DNA of 64,000 nt, from the NCBI GenBank assembly GCA_020846005.1, contig JADLEQ010000055.1, forward strand, positions 124,001-188,000. The letters are read 5' to 3'. Below, piece after piece: positions 42,642 to 51,010 of the stretch. The translations under genes and the position numbers were made by a program. Below the pieces are notes generated by a model. It was not told the DNA's origin, did no database searches, and saw nothing but the letters and a program-made list of their open reading frames with translations. The first letter of the stretch is position 1. Every line of letters starts with the position of its first letter. Source of the stretch: Polyangiaceae bacterium (GTDB taxonomy: Bacteria > Myxococcota_A > Polyangia > Polyangiales > Polyangiaceae).

Positions 42642-44246
42642 TCAGTCGAACTCCTTGGTGCCCTTGTCGACCACCGGCGCCGCCTTCTTCGGGGGCGCCG
42701 CCGGCTTGTCCTCGGCGGCGGCGGGCTTCGTCTCGGCGCCCGCCCTGGGCTGCGCGGCTCCCGCCCGACCAGCCCCGGCCACGGCGGCGCGCTTCGCGTC
42801 GAGCGTCACCTTCGACGGCACGAGGCCGCCCTCGGTGACGGCGACGGTGAACTCCTGGCTCTGCCCGGCGGCGGAGAGGGTGACCTTCTTCGCCTCACCC
42901 GGGCGGCCCGTGAGCTGCAGCTTGCCCTCGGAGAGGGTGGCGGGCTTGCCGTCGACCGCGATCTCCGCGTCCGCCGGCGCCACCTCGAGGGCGAACGTCA
43001 CGGGCTGCGCGGATGGCGCGGCCACGACCTGCGGCTGCCCGGGGACGACGACGGTCTGTGTCACGACCTGGGTGACCGGCTCGGGCGCGGGGCGGGTCAC
43101 GGTGAACGCGACGGCGCCGCCGCCGCCCACCAGCACCACTCCCGCAACGGCCACGGCGATCACGGCAGCCGGCGACCGCTTGGGCCTCGGCGGCAGCGAC
43201 GCCGCCGTGCGCGCGAGCCCGGTGCGCGTGGTCGCGCGGAGCATGCCGTCGTCTGTCAGCTGGAGCCGCGGCGCCACGTAGGAGCGGTACGCGACGGGCA
43301 CCGGCGCGAGCATGTCCTCGACCAGGCGCGGGCCGTCGGGCGTGATCGCGGCGAGCGCGTCACGGAACTCGCCGGCGTTCTGGAAGCGCTTGGCGACGTC
43401 GCGGGAGATGGCCCGATGGCACACCTCCGCGAGCTCCGGCGGCACCCAGGGCGCCTTGTCCTGGAGGAGCGGGATGTCCGCCGTGATGATGCTCACCATG
43501 AGCTCACCGAGCGAACTCGCGTTCTCGAACGGCAGGCCCCCGCTCAAGAGCTCGTAGAGCACCATCCCGAGCGACCACACGTCGCTCCGGGCGTCGATGT
43601 TGGCGGCGCCCTTCGCCTGCTCCGGCGACATGTAGAGCGGCGTGCCGAGCATGCTCCCGGTGCGGGTGAGGCCGTGCGACGTCTCGGCGAAGCTCTCCAT
43701 CTTCACCTTGGCGATGCCGAAGTCGAGGAGCTTGACGACGAGATCGCCGGTGTCGCGCCGCGTGAGGTACAGGTTCGCTGGCTTGATGTCCCGGTGCACG
43801 ATGTGCAGCTCGTGCGCCTTGGCCAGGCCCATGGCGGCCTGGAGCACGAGCTTGGCGGCCGTCGTCGGGTGCACGGCGCCCAGGCGCTTCAGCGTGTGCT
43901 CGAGGTCCTCGCCCTGGAGGAGCTCCATCACCATGTACGGCGCGCCGACCGCCGGATCGACGCCGGAGTCGTAGATGGTGACGACGTGATCGCTCTCGAT
44001 CACGCTGCTCGCCTTCGCCTCACGGAAGAACCGCTTGATGACCTGCTCGTTCGCGCCGAGCTCGGCGGAGATGAGCAGCTTCACCGCGCAGCGCTTCAGC
44101 GTCGCGGCGTTCCGCCCCTCGTAGACGGCACCCATCCCGCCCTGCCCGAGCAGCCGGAGGAGCTGGTACTTGCCGGCGATGACCTGCCCTTCCATCCCGC
44201 CCGAGGTGGGCGGGCGAGCGTCGCCGTCCTGCGTGATGGGGTTCAC
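42642..44246 (-). CDS. Ser/Thr protein kinase with membrane segment and PEGA-like tail
   Basis: A 534-residue kinase. Domain at about 27-290: GQGGMG (34-39), Lys56 in CAVK, HRDIKPAN (151-158), DFGIAK and GTPLYMSPEQ. A basic Pro/Arg segment precedes one membrane helix (AAVIAVAVAGVVLVGGGGAVAF), then an external part with a beta domain (TFALEVAPADAEIAVDGKPA) resembling a PEGA repeat, and an Ala/Lys-rich end. GTG 44246 has GAGG six bases upstream; an ATG at 44195 is a shorter alternative. Pairing with the PEGA/barrel gene hints at a shared envelope pathway. Confidence 0.92.
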   Translation of the reverse strand: MNPITQDGDARPPTSGGMEGQVIAGKYQLLRLLGQGGMGAVYEGRNAATLKRCAVKLLISAELGANEQVIKRFFREAKASSVIESDHVVTIYDSGVDPAVGAPYMVMELLQGEDLEHTLKRLGAVHPTTAAKLVLQAAMGLAKAHELHIVHRDIKPANLYLTRRDTGDLVVKLLDFGIAKVKMESFAETSHGLTRTGSMLGTPLYMSPEQAKGAANIDARSDVWSLGMVLYELLSGGLPFENASSLGELMVSIITADIPLLQDKAPWVPPELAEVCHRAISRDVAKRFQNAGEFRDALAAITPDGPRLVEDMLAPVPVAYRSYVAPRLQLTDDGMLRATTRTGLARTAASLPPRPKRSPAAVIAVAVAGVVLVGGGGAVAFTVTRPAPEPVTQVVTQTVVVPGQPQVVAAPSAQPVTFALEVAPADAEIAVDGKPATLSEGKLQLTGRPGEAKKVTLSAAGQSQEFTVAVTEGGLVPSKVTLDAKRAAVAGAGRAGAAQPRAGAETKPAAAEDKPAAPPKKAAPVVDKGTKEFD

Positions 44247-44357
44247 GATCGCCTCGGATGCCTCCAGAACCCCGACTCTAACCCCGGGGCCGGGCTCCGT
44301 CCACGCGCCGGACCGGCCGCCGCGCCGGACCCGCAGGAGCCCACGATGCGCGGCGCC

Positions 44358-44399
44358 GACCCGCCCCGCACGACCCGCCCCGCACGACCCGCCCCGCAC
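44358..44399. repeat. Three-copy 14-bp tandem repeat in divergent intergenic region
   Basis: GACCCGCCCCGCAC is repeated three times without change between the divergent kinase and hydrolase genes, 45 bp before the hydrolase GTG. It may be a binding site array or simple slippage product. Confidence 0.85.
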
Positions 44400-44443
44400 G
44401 AGACGCCCTGGCGCGCTGACGCGCACCCCGGCAGACTCGGCGG

Positions 44444-46492
44444 GTGACGACGCTCCGCAGGTGGGCCCTGGTGGCGCTTGGCGCGCTCGGCGCGCTCGGC
44501 TGCGGCGAGGCAGAGACGGAGCGCGCGTGCGACTGCGCCGCGGTCCCCGGCACCGCCGTGCGGATGGAAGGCGCCGCCGCCGGCTTCTTCGCGTCGCCGT
44601 TCCCGGACGACGCCCGCCGCTCGGGCGGCCGCCCGGACCTCGCCGGCTTCCCGAACCCGACCGCCTCGCCGTTCCTCGCCAAGTGCCTCGACATCCTGGC
44701 GCACGACGCGCGCGGCTTCGCGACGACCGCCGGCGTCTACTTCACGCTCGACGGCCCCCTGGACGAGTCGCTCTCGATCGGGCCCGCTGGCTCCGTCGAG
44801 CCGGGCGCCGCGGTGGCGCTCTGGCGCGTCGTCCCCGACGGCGCGGCGGTGGCGCACCCGATCGAGGCACGGTTCCGCGCCGACGGCGGGCCGTTCGGGG
44901 CGCCGAACGTCCTCTCGCTGTTGCCGCTTCAGGGCGCGCCGCTCGCGCCCGGGGCGACCTACGCGGCGATCGTGCGCCGCGCGCTCGGCGACGCCGCGGG
45001 GAACACGCTCGGCGTGCCGGAGCGGCTGGTGCGCCTGGTAAACGGCGTGCGCCCGGCCGAGTTGTCGCCCGAGGTGTTCGCGACGTACCGCGAGGCGCTG
45101 GCGTCGCTCGCCGCGGCCGGCGTCCCCGCGACGGAGCTGGGCGGGCTCACCGTCTTCACGACCGACGATCCGACGGCGTCGTTCCGCTCGGCGCGCGAGG
45201 CGCTGCTCGAGGAGCCGCTGCCCGCCCCCGCGGCGCCCTTCGCGCTGCGCGAGGTGTTCGACGACTACTGCGTGTACGACACCACGATCGAGCTGCCGGT
45301 GCTGCAGGAGGGCTCCCCTCCGTACCAGGAAGCGGGCGGCGGGTGGGTGTTCGACGCGAGCGGCGCGCCCATCGTGCAGCGACGGGAGACGGCCCGCGCC
45401 GTCGTCACCGTGCCCCGATCCCCCAGGCCACCGGAGGGGTATCCGGTAGTGCTCCTCAGCCGCACCGGCGCCGGCGGTGACCGCCCGCTGGTCGATCGCG
45501 GTCGACGGGACGCCGACGGCGAGGTGCTCGAGCCGGGCACCGGCCCGGCTCTGGAGTTCGCGCGGGCGGGGTTCGCCGGCGCGATGGTGGACGGCCCGCA
45601 CGGCGGCCCGCGCAACCCGAACGGGGGCGACGAGCAGTTCCTCATGTTCAACGTGACGAACCCCGTCGCCCTCCGCGACAACGTCCGCCAGTCCGCGCTC
45701 GAACTCGCGCTGGTCGCCCGGGGGCTCGGCGCGGTGCACGTCGACACCACCGCGTGCCCGGGGGCGACCGCGCCGCCGGGCGACGGCGCGACCTTCGACG
45801 TGGCGCGCCTCGTGCTGATGGGGCACTCGATGGGCGCGACCATCGCGCCGCTCACCGCCGCCTTCGAGGACACCGTCCGCGCGGTGCTGCTGAGCGGCGC
45901 CGGGGGCAGCTGGATCGAGAACGTGGTGTGGAAGCTCGAGCCGATCCCGGTCCGCGGGTTCGCCGAGCTGCTGCTCGGCGTCGCGGGGACGTACCAGCTC
46001 CACGAGCACGACCCGGCGCTGTCCCTGTTCCAGTGGGCGGCGGAGCCCGCCGATCCGCCGGTCTACGCCGCGCGGCTCGCGACCTCGCCGCCGGGGCCGG
46101 CGTTCCCCCACGTGCTCATGATGCAGGGCATCGTCGACCACTACATCCTGCCGCCGATCGCCAACGCGACCTCGCTCGCGCTGGGGCTCGATCTCGCGGG
46201 CCCCGCGCTGGACGCAGACCACGCCGAGCTGTCCCAGTTCGCGCCGCTCGCGGAGCTGCTCCGCCACTCCGGCGGCACGGCGCGGGCGCTCCCGGTGAGC
46301 GGCAACCGACCGGCAGGCGGCGGTGGCGTCACCGCGGTCGTCACCCAGCACCCCGAGGACGGCGTCGAGGACGGCCACGAGGTCGTCTTCCAGACGGACG
46401 CGCCCAAGCGCCAGTACCGCTGTTTCCTGGAGAGCTTCGCCCGAGGCGAGGCGCCACGCGTGCCCGCCGCGGGGAGCGCGGGCTGCGACTAG
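44444..46492 (+). CDS. Large secreted alpha/beta-hydrolase lipoprotein
   Basis: A 682-residue lipoprotein. The signal ends in lipobox LGALGC. The N-terminal 250 residues (FFASPFPDDARRSGGRPDLA, LNGVRPAELSPEVF-type segment) resemble the Ig-like N-terminal part of bacterial virulence-factor-type lipases. The hydrolase domain carries GHSMG with Ser462, preceded by VLLSRTGAGGD and DGPHGG. A C-terminal segment includes MMQGIVDHYILPP with a possible catalytic His/Asp. It probably hydrolyses an ester at the cell surface; the substrate is unknown. GTG start. Confidence 0.78.
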   Translation: MTTLRRWALVALGALGALGCGEAETERACDCAAVPGTAVRMEGAAAGFFASPFPDDARRSGGRPDLAGFPNPTASPFLAKCLDILAHDARGFATTAGVYFTLDGPLDESLSIGPAGSVEPGAAVALWRVVPDGAAVAHPIEARFRADGGPFGAPNVLSLLPLQGAPLAPGATYAAIVRRALGDAAGNTLGVPERLVRLVNGVRPAELSPEVFATYREALASLAAAGVPATELGGLTVFTTDDPTASFRSAREALLEEPLPAPAAPFALREVFDDYCVYDTTIELPVLQEGSPPYQEAGGGWVFDASGAPIVQRRETARAVVTVPRSPRPPEGYPVVLLSRTGAGGDRPLVDRGRRDADGEVLEPGTGPALEFARAGFAGAMVDGPHGGPRNPNGGDEQFLMFNVTNPVALRDNVRQSALELALVARGLGAVHVDTTACPGATAPPGDGATFDVARLVLMGHSMGATIAPLTAAFEDTVRAVLLSGAGGSWIENVVWKLEPIPVRGFAELLLGVAGTYQLHEHDPALSLFQWAAEPADPPVYAARLATSPPGPAFPHVLMMQGIVDHYILPPIANATSLALGLDLAGPALDADHAELSQFAPLAELLRHSGGTARALPVSGNRPAGGGGVTAVVTQHPEDGVEDGHEVVFQTDAPKRQYRCFLESFARGEAPRVPAAGSAGCD

Positions 46493-46523
46493 CGCGCGCG
46501 CGCCGCGGGCGCGGTGCCCGGCT

Positions 46524-47651
46524 TCACGGCGCGCAGTAGTTGTCCCCGGCGACGTTGTAGCAGAGGTACCCGTCAGCGCACTGGCCGGTGCAAGTGCCGA
46601 CGGCGCCGCACTGGCACAGGCAGTACGTCTTGCCGATCGACGAGTCGGTGTAGCACGTCGCGCTCCCGCCGAAGCCGTTGGGCTGACAGTCGGCGAAGCC
46701 GAGGCAGGTGCACGTGTAGTAGGCGGGCGCGTCGGGTACGGGCATGCAGCTCCGCCCGGCCGCGCACCGGATGTTCCACGAGCCGCAGTGCTCGGCGGTG
46801 TTCATCGCGACGCACGACCCCGCGCTGCAGCGGTCCGTACCCCCGCACGGCGTCGCGTCCGCGACCGGCGGGTGCTCGCACTGCCCGCCCGCGCCGCAGG
46901 CGTCGGCCGTGCAGGGGTTGCCGTCGTCGGCACACGGGATCCCCGGCGTGGGCGTGGAGACGCAGCCCGACGCCCCGCAGGCGTCCGCGGTGCACGGGTT
47001 GGCGTCATCGCATCCTGCCGCCACGCATCCGCCGGCGCAGCACTGCTGCCCCGGGGAGCACGCCGAGGTCCGCTGGCAGGTGTCCCCCACGCAGGCCGCG
47101 ACCTCGCATGGCCCCGCCACGCACGACGAGGGCGTGCACGTCGGGTACTGGCAGCCGTTCACCTGGTCGCAGTGTCCCCCGGGGAAGGCGACGCACTGGC
47201 CGTCGTCCGGGACGTGGACGCACGCCCCGCCGGCACCGCACGCGTCGTTGGTGCACCCCACCAGATCGTCGCACTGGGCCGGCGAGCACCCGCCGCCCGC
47301 GTCCGCGGCGGAGTCGCCGCCGGCATCCCCCGCGTCGCCCGCGTCCTCCGCGTCCGCGGGCGGCGCGTCGGCCGGCGGCGCGTCGGCCGGCGGCGCGTCG
47401 TGGCCGGAGTCGGACCGCGCATCGTCGCCGGAGTCCGACGACGCGCCGTCGGTGGCGGGCGCGTCCGCCCCGGCGTCGACGGCGCCGCGCGTCTTCCAAC
47501 AGCGGGAGTCGGCGCGACACGCCCAGCCGCCCGGGCACTCGGCGGCCGTCGCGCAGACGAGGACGCCCTCGGGGGGCTCCACCGCACACCCCCAGGGGAG
47601 GGTACCGGCGATCGCGGCGAGGAGCCCCGCGACCCGCAGCGACGGGCGCAT
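46524..47651 (-). CDS. Cys-rich secreted protein (probable lipoprotein)
   Basis: A 375-residue exported protein with about 45 Cys. Signal region RVAGLLAAIAGTLPWGCAVE may be lipid-modified at Cys. After CATAAECPGGWACRADSRCW comes an Asp/Ala-rich linker (DAPPADAPPADA). Then follow repeats of the type DDANPCTADACGASGCVSTP and DDGNPCTADACGAGGQCEHP, common in Myxococcota. The end GYLCYNVAGDNYCAP is also Cys-paired. ATG overlaps the TPR gene stop by one base (TGATG). It will need extensive disulfide formation. Likely a surface adhesin or structural protein; not proven. Confidence 0.8.
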   Translation of the reverse strand: MRPSLRVAGLLAAIAGTLPWGCAVEPPEGVLVCATAAECPGGWACRADSRCWKTRGAVDAGADAPATDGASSDSGDDARSDSGHDAPPADAPPADAPPADAEDAGDAGDAGGDSAADAGGGCSPAQCDDLVGCTNDACGAGGACVHVPDDGQCVAFPGGHCDQVNGCQYPTCTPSSCVAGPCEVAACVGDTCQRTSACSPGQQCCAGGCVAAGCDDANPCTADACGASGCVSTPTPGIPCADDGNPCTADACGAGGQCEHPPVADATPCGGTDRCSAGSCVAMNTAEHCGSWNIRCAAGRSCMPVPDAPAYYTCTCLGFADCQPNGFGGSATCYTDSSIGKTYCLCQCGAVGTCTGQCADGYLCYNVAGDNYCAP

Positions 47652-48427
47652 CAGAACCGCCCTCGGACGAGGAAGGCGCCCGGCCCGACGACGAGCGCCG
47701 TCTCCGCGCCCGACTCCTTGCGCGTCGCCCACACCACGCCCCCGACCGCGGCGGCGACGCCCCCGACCAGCAGCGCGGCGCCGCCGCCGAGGAGCAGAGG
47801 CGCCGCGTCGGCGTCGCTCGCCAGCTCCGACCACCGCGCGCCGTCGCGGGCGTCCACGACGCGCGAGCGCGCCGAGAGGCCGAGCGTCAGGAGCACGCCC
47901 CCGGTGACGACGAACGCCGCGCCCCCGCCCGCGACGGCCCACGGCATCCATCCTCGCGACCCGCCGTCTTCAGGCGCTGGGTCCGCGGGCGCCGGCCGCG
48001 ACGCCCTCGGCCGTGCTGGGCGCTCGCGCTCGTCCCGCGCTCGCTTCAACAGGCCGAGGCGCGCCTCGACCTCCCCGCGCAGGCTGGACTCGGGCTCCGC
48101 GGCGAGGAAGCGCTCGTACGCCTGGATGGCGACGTCGTCCTTGCGCGCCCGATCGGCGGCGAGCCCCACGTTGTAGAGGAGCGCGCTCCGCCCACTGAGC
48201 TCGTAGGCGCGCTGGAAGTGCCCGAGCGCGTCCTCGAAGCGCCCTGCCTCGTACGCGGCGCGCCCAGCCTGGAAGAGGGCCTTCGCCTCGGCGTCACGAT
48301 CGCTCGTGGCCGCGGGTCCGCCGTGCGCCGTGGCGGGGGGCTTGCCCCGCGCCGGTTGCGCGCCAGCGGCCGTGGACGCGAGGACCGGAGCGGCGACCAC
48401 CGCCAGGGCGACGAGAGAGCTTCGCAC
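47651..48427 (-). CDS. Secreted/membrane TPR-repeat protein (paralogue of the 24.6-kb gene)
   Basis: A 258-residue protein laid out like the protein at 24632-25486. Signal peptide (SLVALAVVAAPVLASTAAGA). A TPR region follows (ALFQAGRAAYEAGRFEDALG, HFQRAYELSG, LLYNVGLAADRARKDDVAIQ). Next are a Pro/Arg linker and two hydrophobic segments (WAVAGGGAAFVVTGGVLLTL; LLLGGGAALLVGGVAAAVGG). It ends LVVGPGAFLVRGRF, echoing VAVGPRASGLRLDWRFR of the other. GTG at 48427 is chosen for the signal peptide. Coupled to the Cys-rich gene. Confidence 0.75.
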   Translation of the reverse strand: MRSSLVALAVVAAPVLASTAAGAQPARGKPPATAHGGPAATSDRDAEAKALFQAGRAAYEAGRFEDALGHFQRAYELSGRSALLYNVGLAADRARKDDVAIQAYERFLAAEPESSLRGEVEARLGLLKRARDERERPARPRASRPAPADPAPEDGGSRGWMPWAVAGGGAAFVVTGGVLLTLGLSARSRVVDARDGARWSELASDADAAPLLLGGGAALLVGGVAAAVGGVVWATRKESGAETALVVGPGAFLVRGRF

Positions 48428-48568
48428 AGCGGCAACGTCACGCAGGCACGAGCTGGCGTCAACGGCACGGCGCGTCGCGCCTCGCGCGATCGAGGCGGCG
48501 CGCGTGTAGGCGGGAGTGGGAGAGCGCCGTGTTATCCTGACGCCCTCCCCCACCCCGCCGGAGTCGTC

Positions 48569-51010
48569 ATGATCCGTCCCCGCAGCGTGTTCGCCCTGGG
48601 CCTCGCCTTCGCCACCGCCGCCGCCTGCGGCGGCTCGACGCCGCCGCCGTCGTCGAACCAGAACGCCAGCTCCGGGGAGCTGCCAGCCGCGGGGGAGCGG
48701 CGGGCGTCGTCCGCGGCGCCGCTACCGCGCAAGCGCAAGGTCGGGAGCCCCAAGCTCGCCGATCGGCGCCAGGCGAACGCGGTCGCAGCGGACACGCTGG
48801 GCGTCTCGAGGGGACGGGCCGCGCCCCCCCCGAGGTCGGCCGCCGAGGTCTACCGCGCCGTCGCGCCCGCGACGGTGATCATTCGGGCGGGCGGGGGGAT
48901 GGGCAGCGGCGTCCTCGTCGATGCGAGCGGCTGGATCCTCACCAACCACCACGTGGTGAAGGGCGGCGAAGAGAAGGACTTCAAGCTCAAGGTGCAGGTG
49001 GTCCTCGGCAAGCTGGACACCAAGTCCGGCGGGATGGAGCGCGACGAGAAGCAGTACGAGGCGTACGTCCACAAGAGCGACCCGCTCCGCGATCTCGCGC
49101 TCGTCAAGCTCGTCGACCCTCCGCCCAAGCTCCCGTTCGTGAAGCTCGCGGCGGCGGACCCGGTGCCGGGGCAGCAGGTGATGGCGATCGGCCACGCGGG
49201 CGCGGGCATGCTCTGGGCGATCAAGAGCGGGGAGATCTCCGCGCTCGGCAAGCTGCGCGATCACCTGGCGACGCTGGCGCAGTTCAAGGACGACGACGAC
49301 GGCAAGAAGGCGGCGGAGCAGTTCCGCAAGTTCCTCGACGACCAGAACCTCGGCCTGGTGATCCAGTCCTCGTGCCAGATCCTGCCGGGCGACAGCGGCG
49401 GCCCGCTCGTCACCCAGCAAGGCGAGCTGATCGGCCTGAACGCCTTCTCGAACCGCGACGGCCGCACGGGAGGGTTGCTCTCCTTCCACATCCACCGAGC
49501 GGAGCTCGCCGCGTTCGTCAAGGAGAAGCCGGAGCGGGTCGCGCAGGTCCTCCCCGACCCGTGGAAGGAGGGCGGAGGAGACGCGAGCGTCGACGACGTC
49601 GACCTCGACGGCACCGTCGACGTACTGGCGCTGGAGGGCCGGCGCGCGTGCCCGTGGTGCCCGGTCCTGAGCCAGGCCGTGATGGTCGACCTCGATCAGT
49701 CGAGCTACCCGCGCGGGAGCACGCTGCCGGAGATGACTGAGGTCTACGAGAAGCGCGGCTTCGATCCCGAGCTCGTGCTCCTGGAGCTCGAGGGCAAGCG
49801 CCTGATTTGGTACGACACCGACAACGACGGGAAGCACGACGTGGTGCTGGTAGACGAGGGCGGGAGCGGGCAGGCCTCGAGCGGGTACCGCCTGAAGCCC
49901 ACCGGTGAGCTCGAGCGCGACGCCGCGCTCGAGGGCGGCCGCGACGTCCGGATGTCGCTGTTCCAGGACGAGCGCCTGCGGCAGCGCCTCGCGGCCGTCG
50001 CTTCGACGGCGTTCCCCGAGCGCGCCGTCGAGATCGCCGGAGGAGCCGCCGGCTCGCTCCCCCAGCCGCTCGCGGGGACAGGGCGCGCCGAGACCCGGGA
50101 CCTCGACGCCGACGGCAACGCCGACTCCGTCTTCGTGCAGGGCACCTTCGGCGCGCGGACGATGATCGATCTCGATCGGAGCCATGTCTCGCGACTGCCG
50201 GCGAGCTTCGTCATCGGGCGCGACGTGCAGCCGTCCGCGCTCGACGCGGAGGTGAGCGTGATCGCGCAGGCCACGCACCTGTGGACCTGGTACGACACGG
50301 ACGACGACGGCCGCATGGACCTGGTGCTCCACGCGCCCGGCGCGCGAGTGTACGCGGCGGTCGAGGCGTACCGGGTGGACGCCGCGGGGAACCGGACCGC
50401 CGCGCCGGAGCACGTGGGCCGCAAGCTGATGCGCGCCGACCTGGCGCCGGCGCCCCAGGCGCCCGCGCTGCGCGCCATGGTGGAGAAGAGCTTCCTGGCG
50501 ATCTTCTCCAGCGCGTCCGACCTAGGCGTGGCGTCCTTCCCCGACATCTTCAAGGACGGCCGCGGCGTCTCCTACGAGCTCATGGACCTGAAGGTCGCGC
50601 CGCGCGCGGTCTTCGTGCAGCAAGGGTTCGGGAGCACGGCCTACGTGATCGACCTGGACGAGAGCAGCCTGAAGGGCAAGGACTTGAAGAAGACGAACCT
50701 CGAGGAGCTGGCGACCGGAGGGAAGCTCAGCGGCGACTTCGCCTACTTCCAGCGCAACGGCGTCGCGTGGTCGTTCTATGACACCGACGGCAAGGACGGC
50801 TACGACGTGGTGTTCTTCACGACGGACCCGGGGCGCGGCACCGCCACGCACGGCTTCCGCGTCGAGTCGCCGACGAAGCCGCCGGTCTACGATCCGTCGT
50901 TCGCGGGGAGCCCGATGGTCAAGCCGTCGCTGCTGAAGAAGAAGCCCGCCGCGACCAAGCTCGCGAAGATCGCGGCCGAGATCTTCAGCGACCGGATGCG
51001 GGAGCCGTGA
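48569..51010 (+). CDS. Trypsin-like (HtrA-type) serine protease lipoprotein with Asp-rich repeats
   Basis: An 813-residue lipoprotein (signal ending TAAACGGST). Protease domain about residues 95-320 with an apparently complete triad: His128 in ILTNHHVV, Asp175 in RDLALVKL and Ser276 in LPGDSGGPL. No PDZ domain is evident. The remaining two thirds contain repeated calcium-binding-like loops: DVDLDGTVDV, DTDNDGKHDVV, DLDADGNADS and DTDDDGRMDLV, plus a CPWC motif. A TATCCT box lies 30 bp before the ATG, with GGAG near it. Stop overlaps the next GTG by 4 bp. Likely an envelope or surface protease stabilised by Ca2+. Confidence 0.85.
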   Translation: MIRPRSVFALGLAFATAAACGGSTPPPSSNQNASSGELPAAGERRASSAAPLPRKRKVGSPKLADRRQANAVAADTLGVSRGRAAPPPRSAAEVYRAVAPATVIIRAGGGMGSGVLVDASGWILTNHHVVKGGEEKDFKLKVQVVLGKLDTKSGGMERDEKQYEAYVHKSDPLRDLALVKLVDPPPKLPFVKLAAADPVPGQQVMAIGHAGAGMLWAIKSGEISALGKLRDHLATLAQFKDDDDGKKAAEQFRKFLDDQNLGLVIQSSCQILPGDSGGPLVTQQGELIGLNAFSNRDGRTGGLLSFHIHRAELAAFVKEKPERVAQVLPDPWKEGGGDASVDDVDLDGTVDVLALEGRRACPWCPVLSQAVMVDLDQSSYPRGSTLPEMTEVYEKRGFDPELVLLELEGKRLIWYDTDNDGKHDVVLVDEGGSGQASSGYRLKPTGELERDAALEGGRDVRMSLFQDERLRQRLAAVASTAFPERAVEIAGGAAGSLPQPLAGTGRAETRDLDADGNADSVFVQGTFGARTMIDLDRSHVSRLPASFVIGRDVQPSALDAEVSVIAQATHLWTWYDTDDDGRMDLVLHAPGARVYAAVEAYRVDAAGNRTAAPEHVGRKLMRADLAPAPQAPALRAMVEKSFLAIFSSASDLGVASFPDIFKDGRGVSYELMDLKVAPRAVFVQQGFGSTAYVIDLDESSLKGKDLKKTNLEELATGGKLSGDFAYFQRNGVAWSFYDTDGKDGYDVVFFTTDPGRGTATHGFRVESPTKPPVYDPSFAGSPMVKPSLLKKKPAATKLAKIAAEIFSDRMREP

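Noticed and set aside
37756-43281. An 1841-codon plus-strand open frame over the ric operon and PEGA gene
   Set aside because: Antisense to seven recognised genes; composition is Arg/Glu/Ala-rich with no domain.
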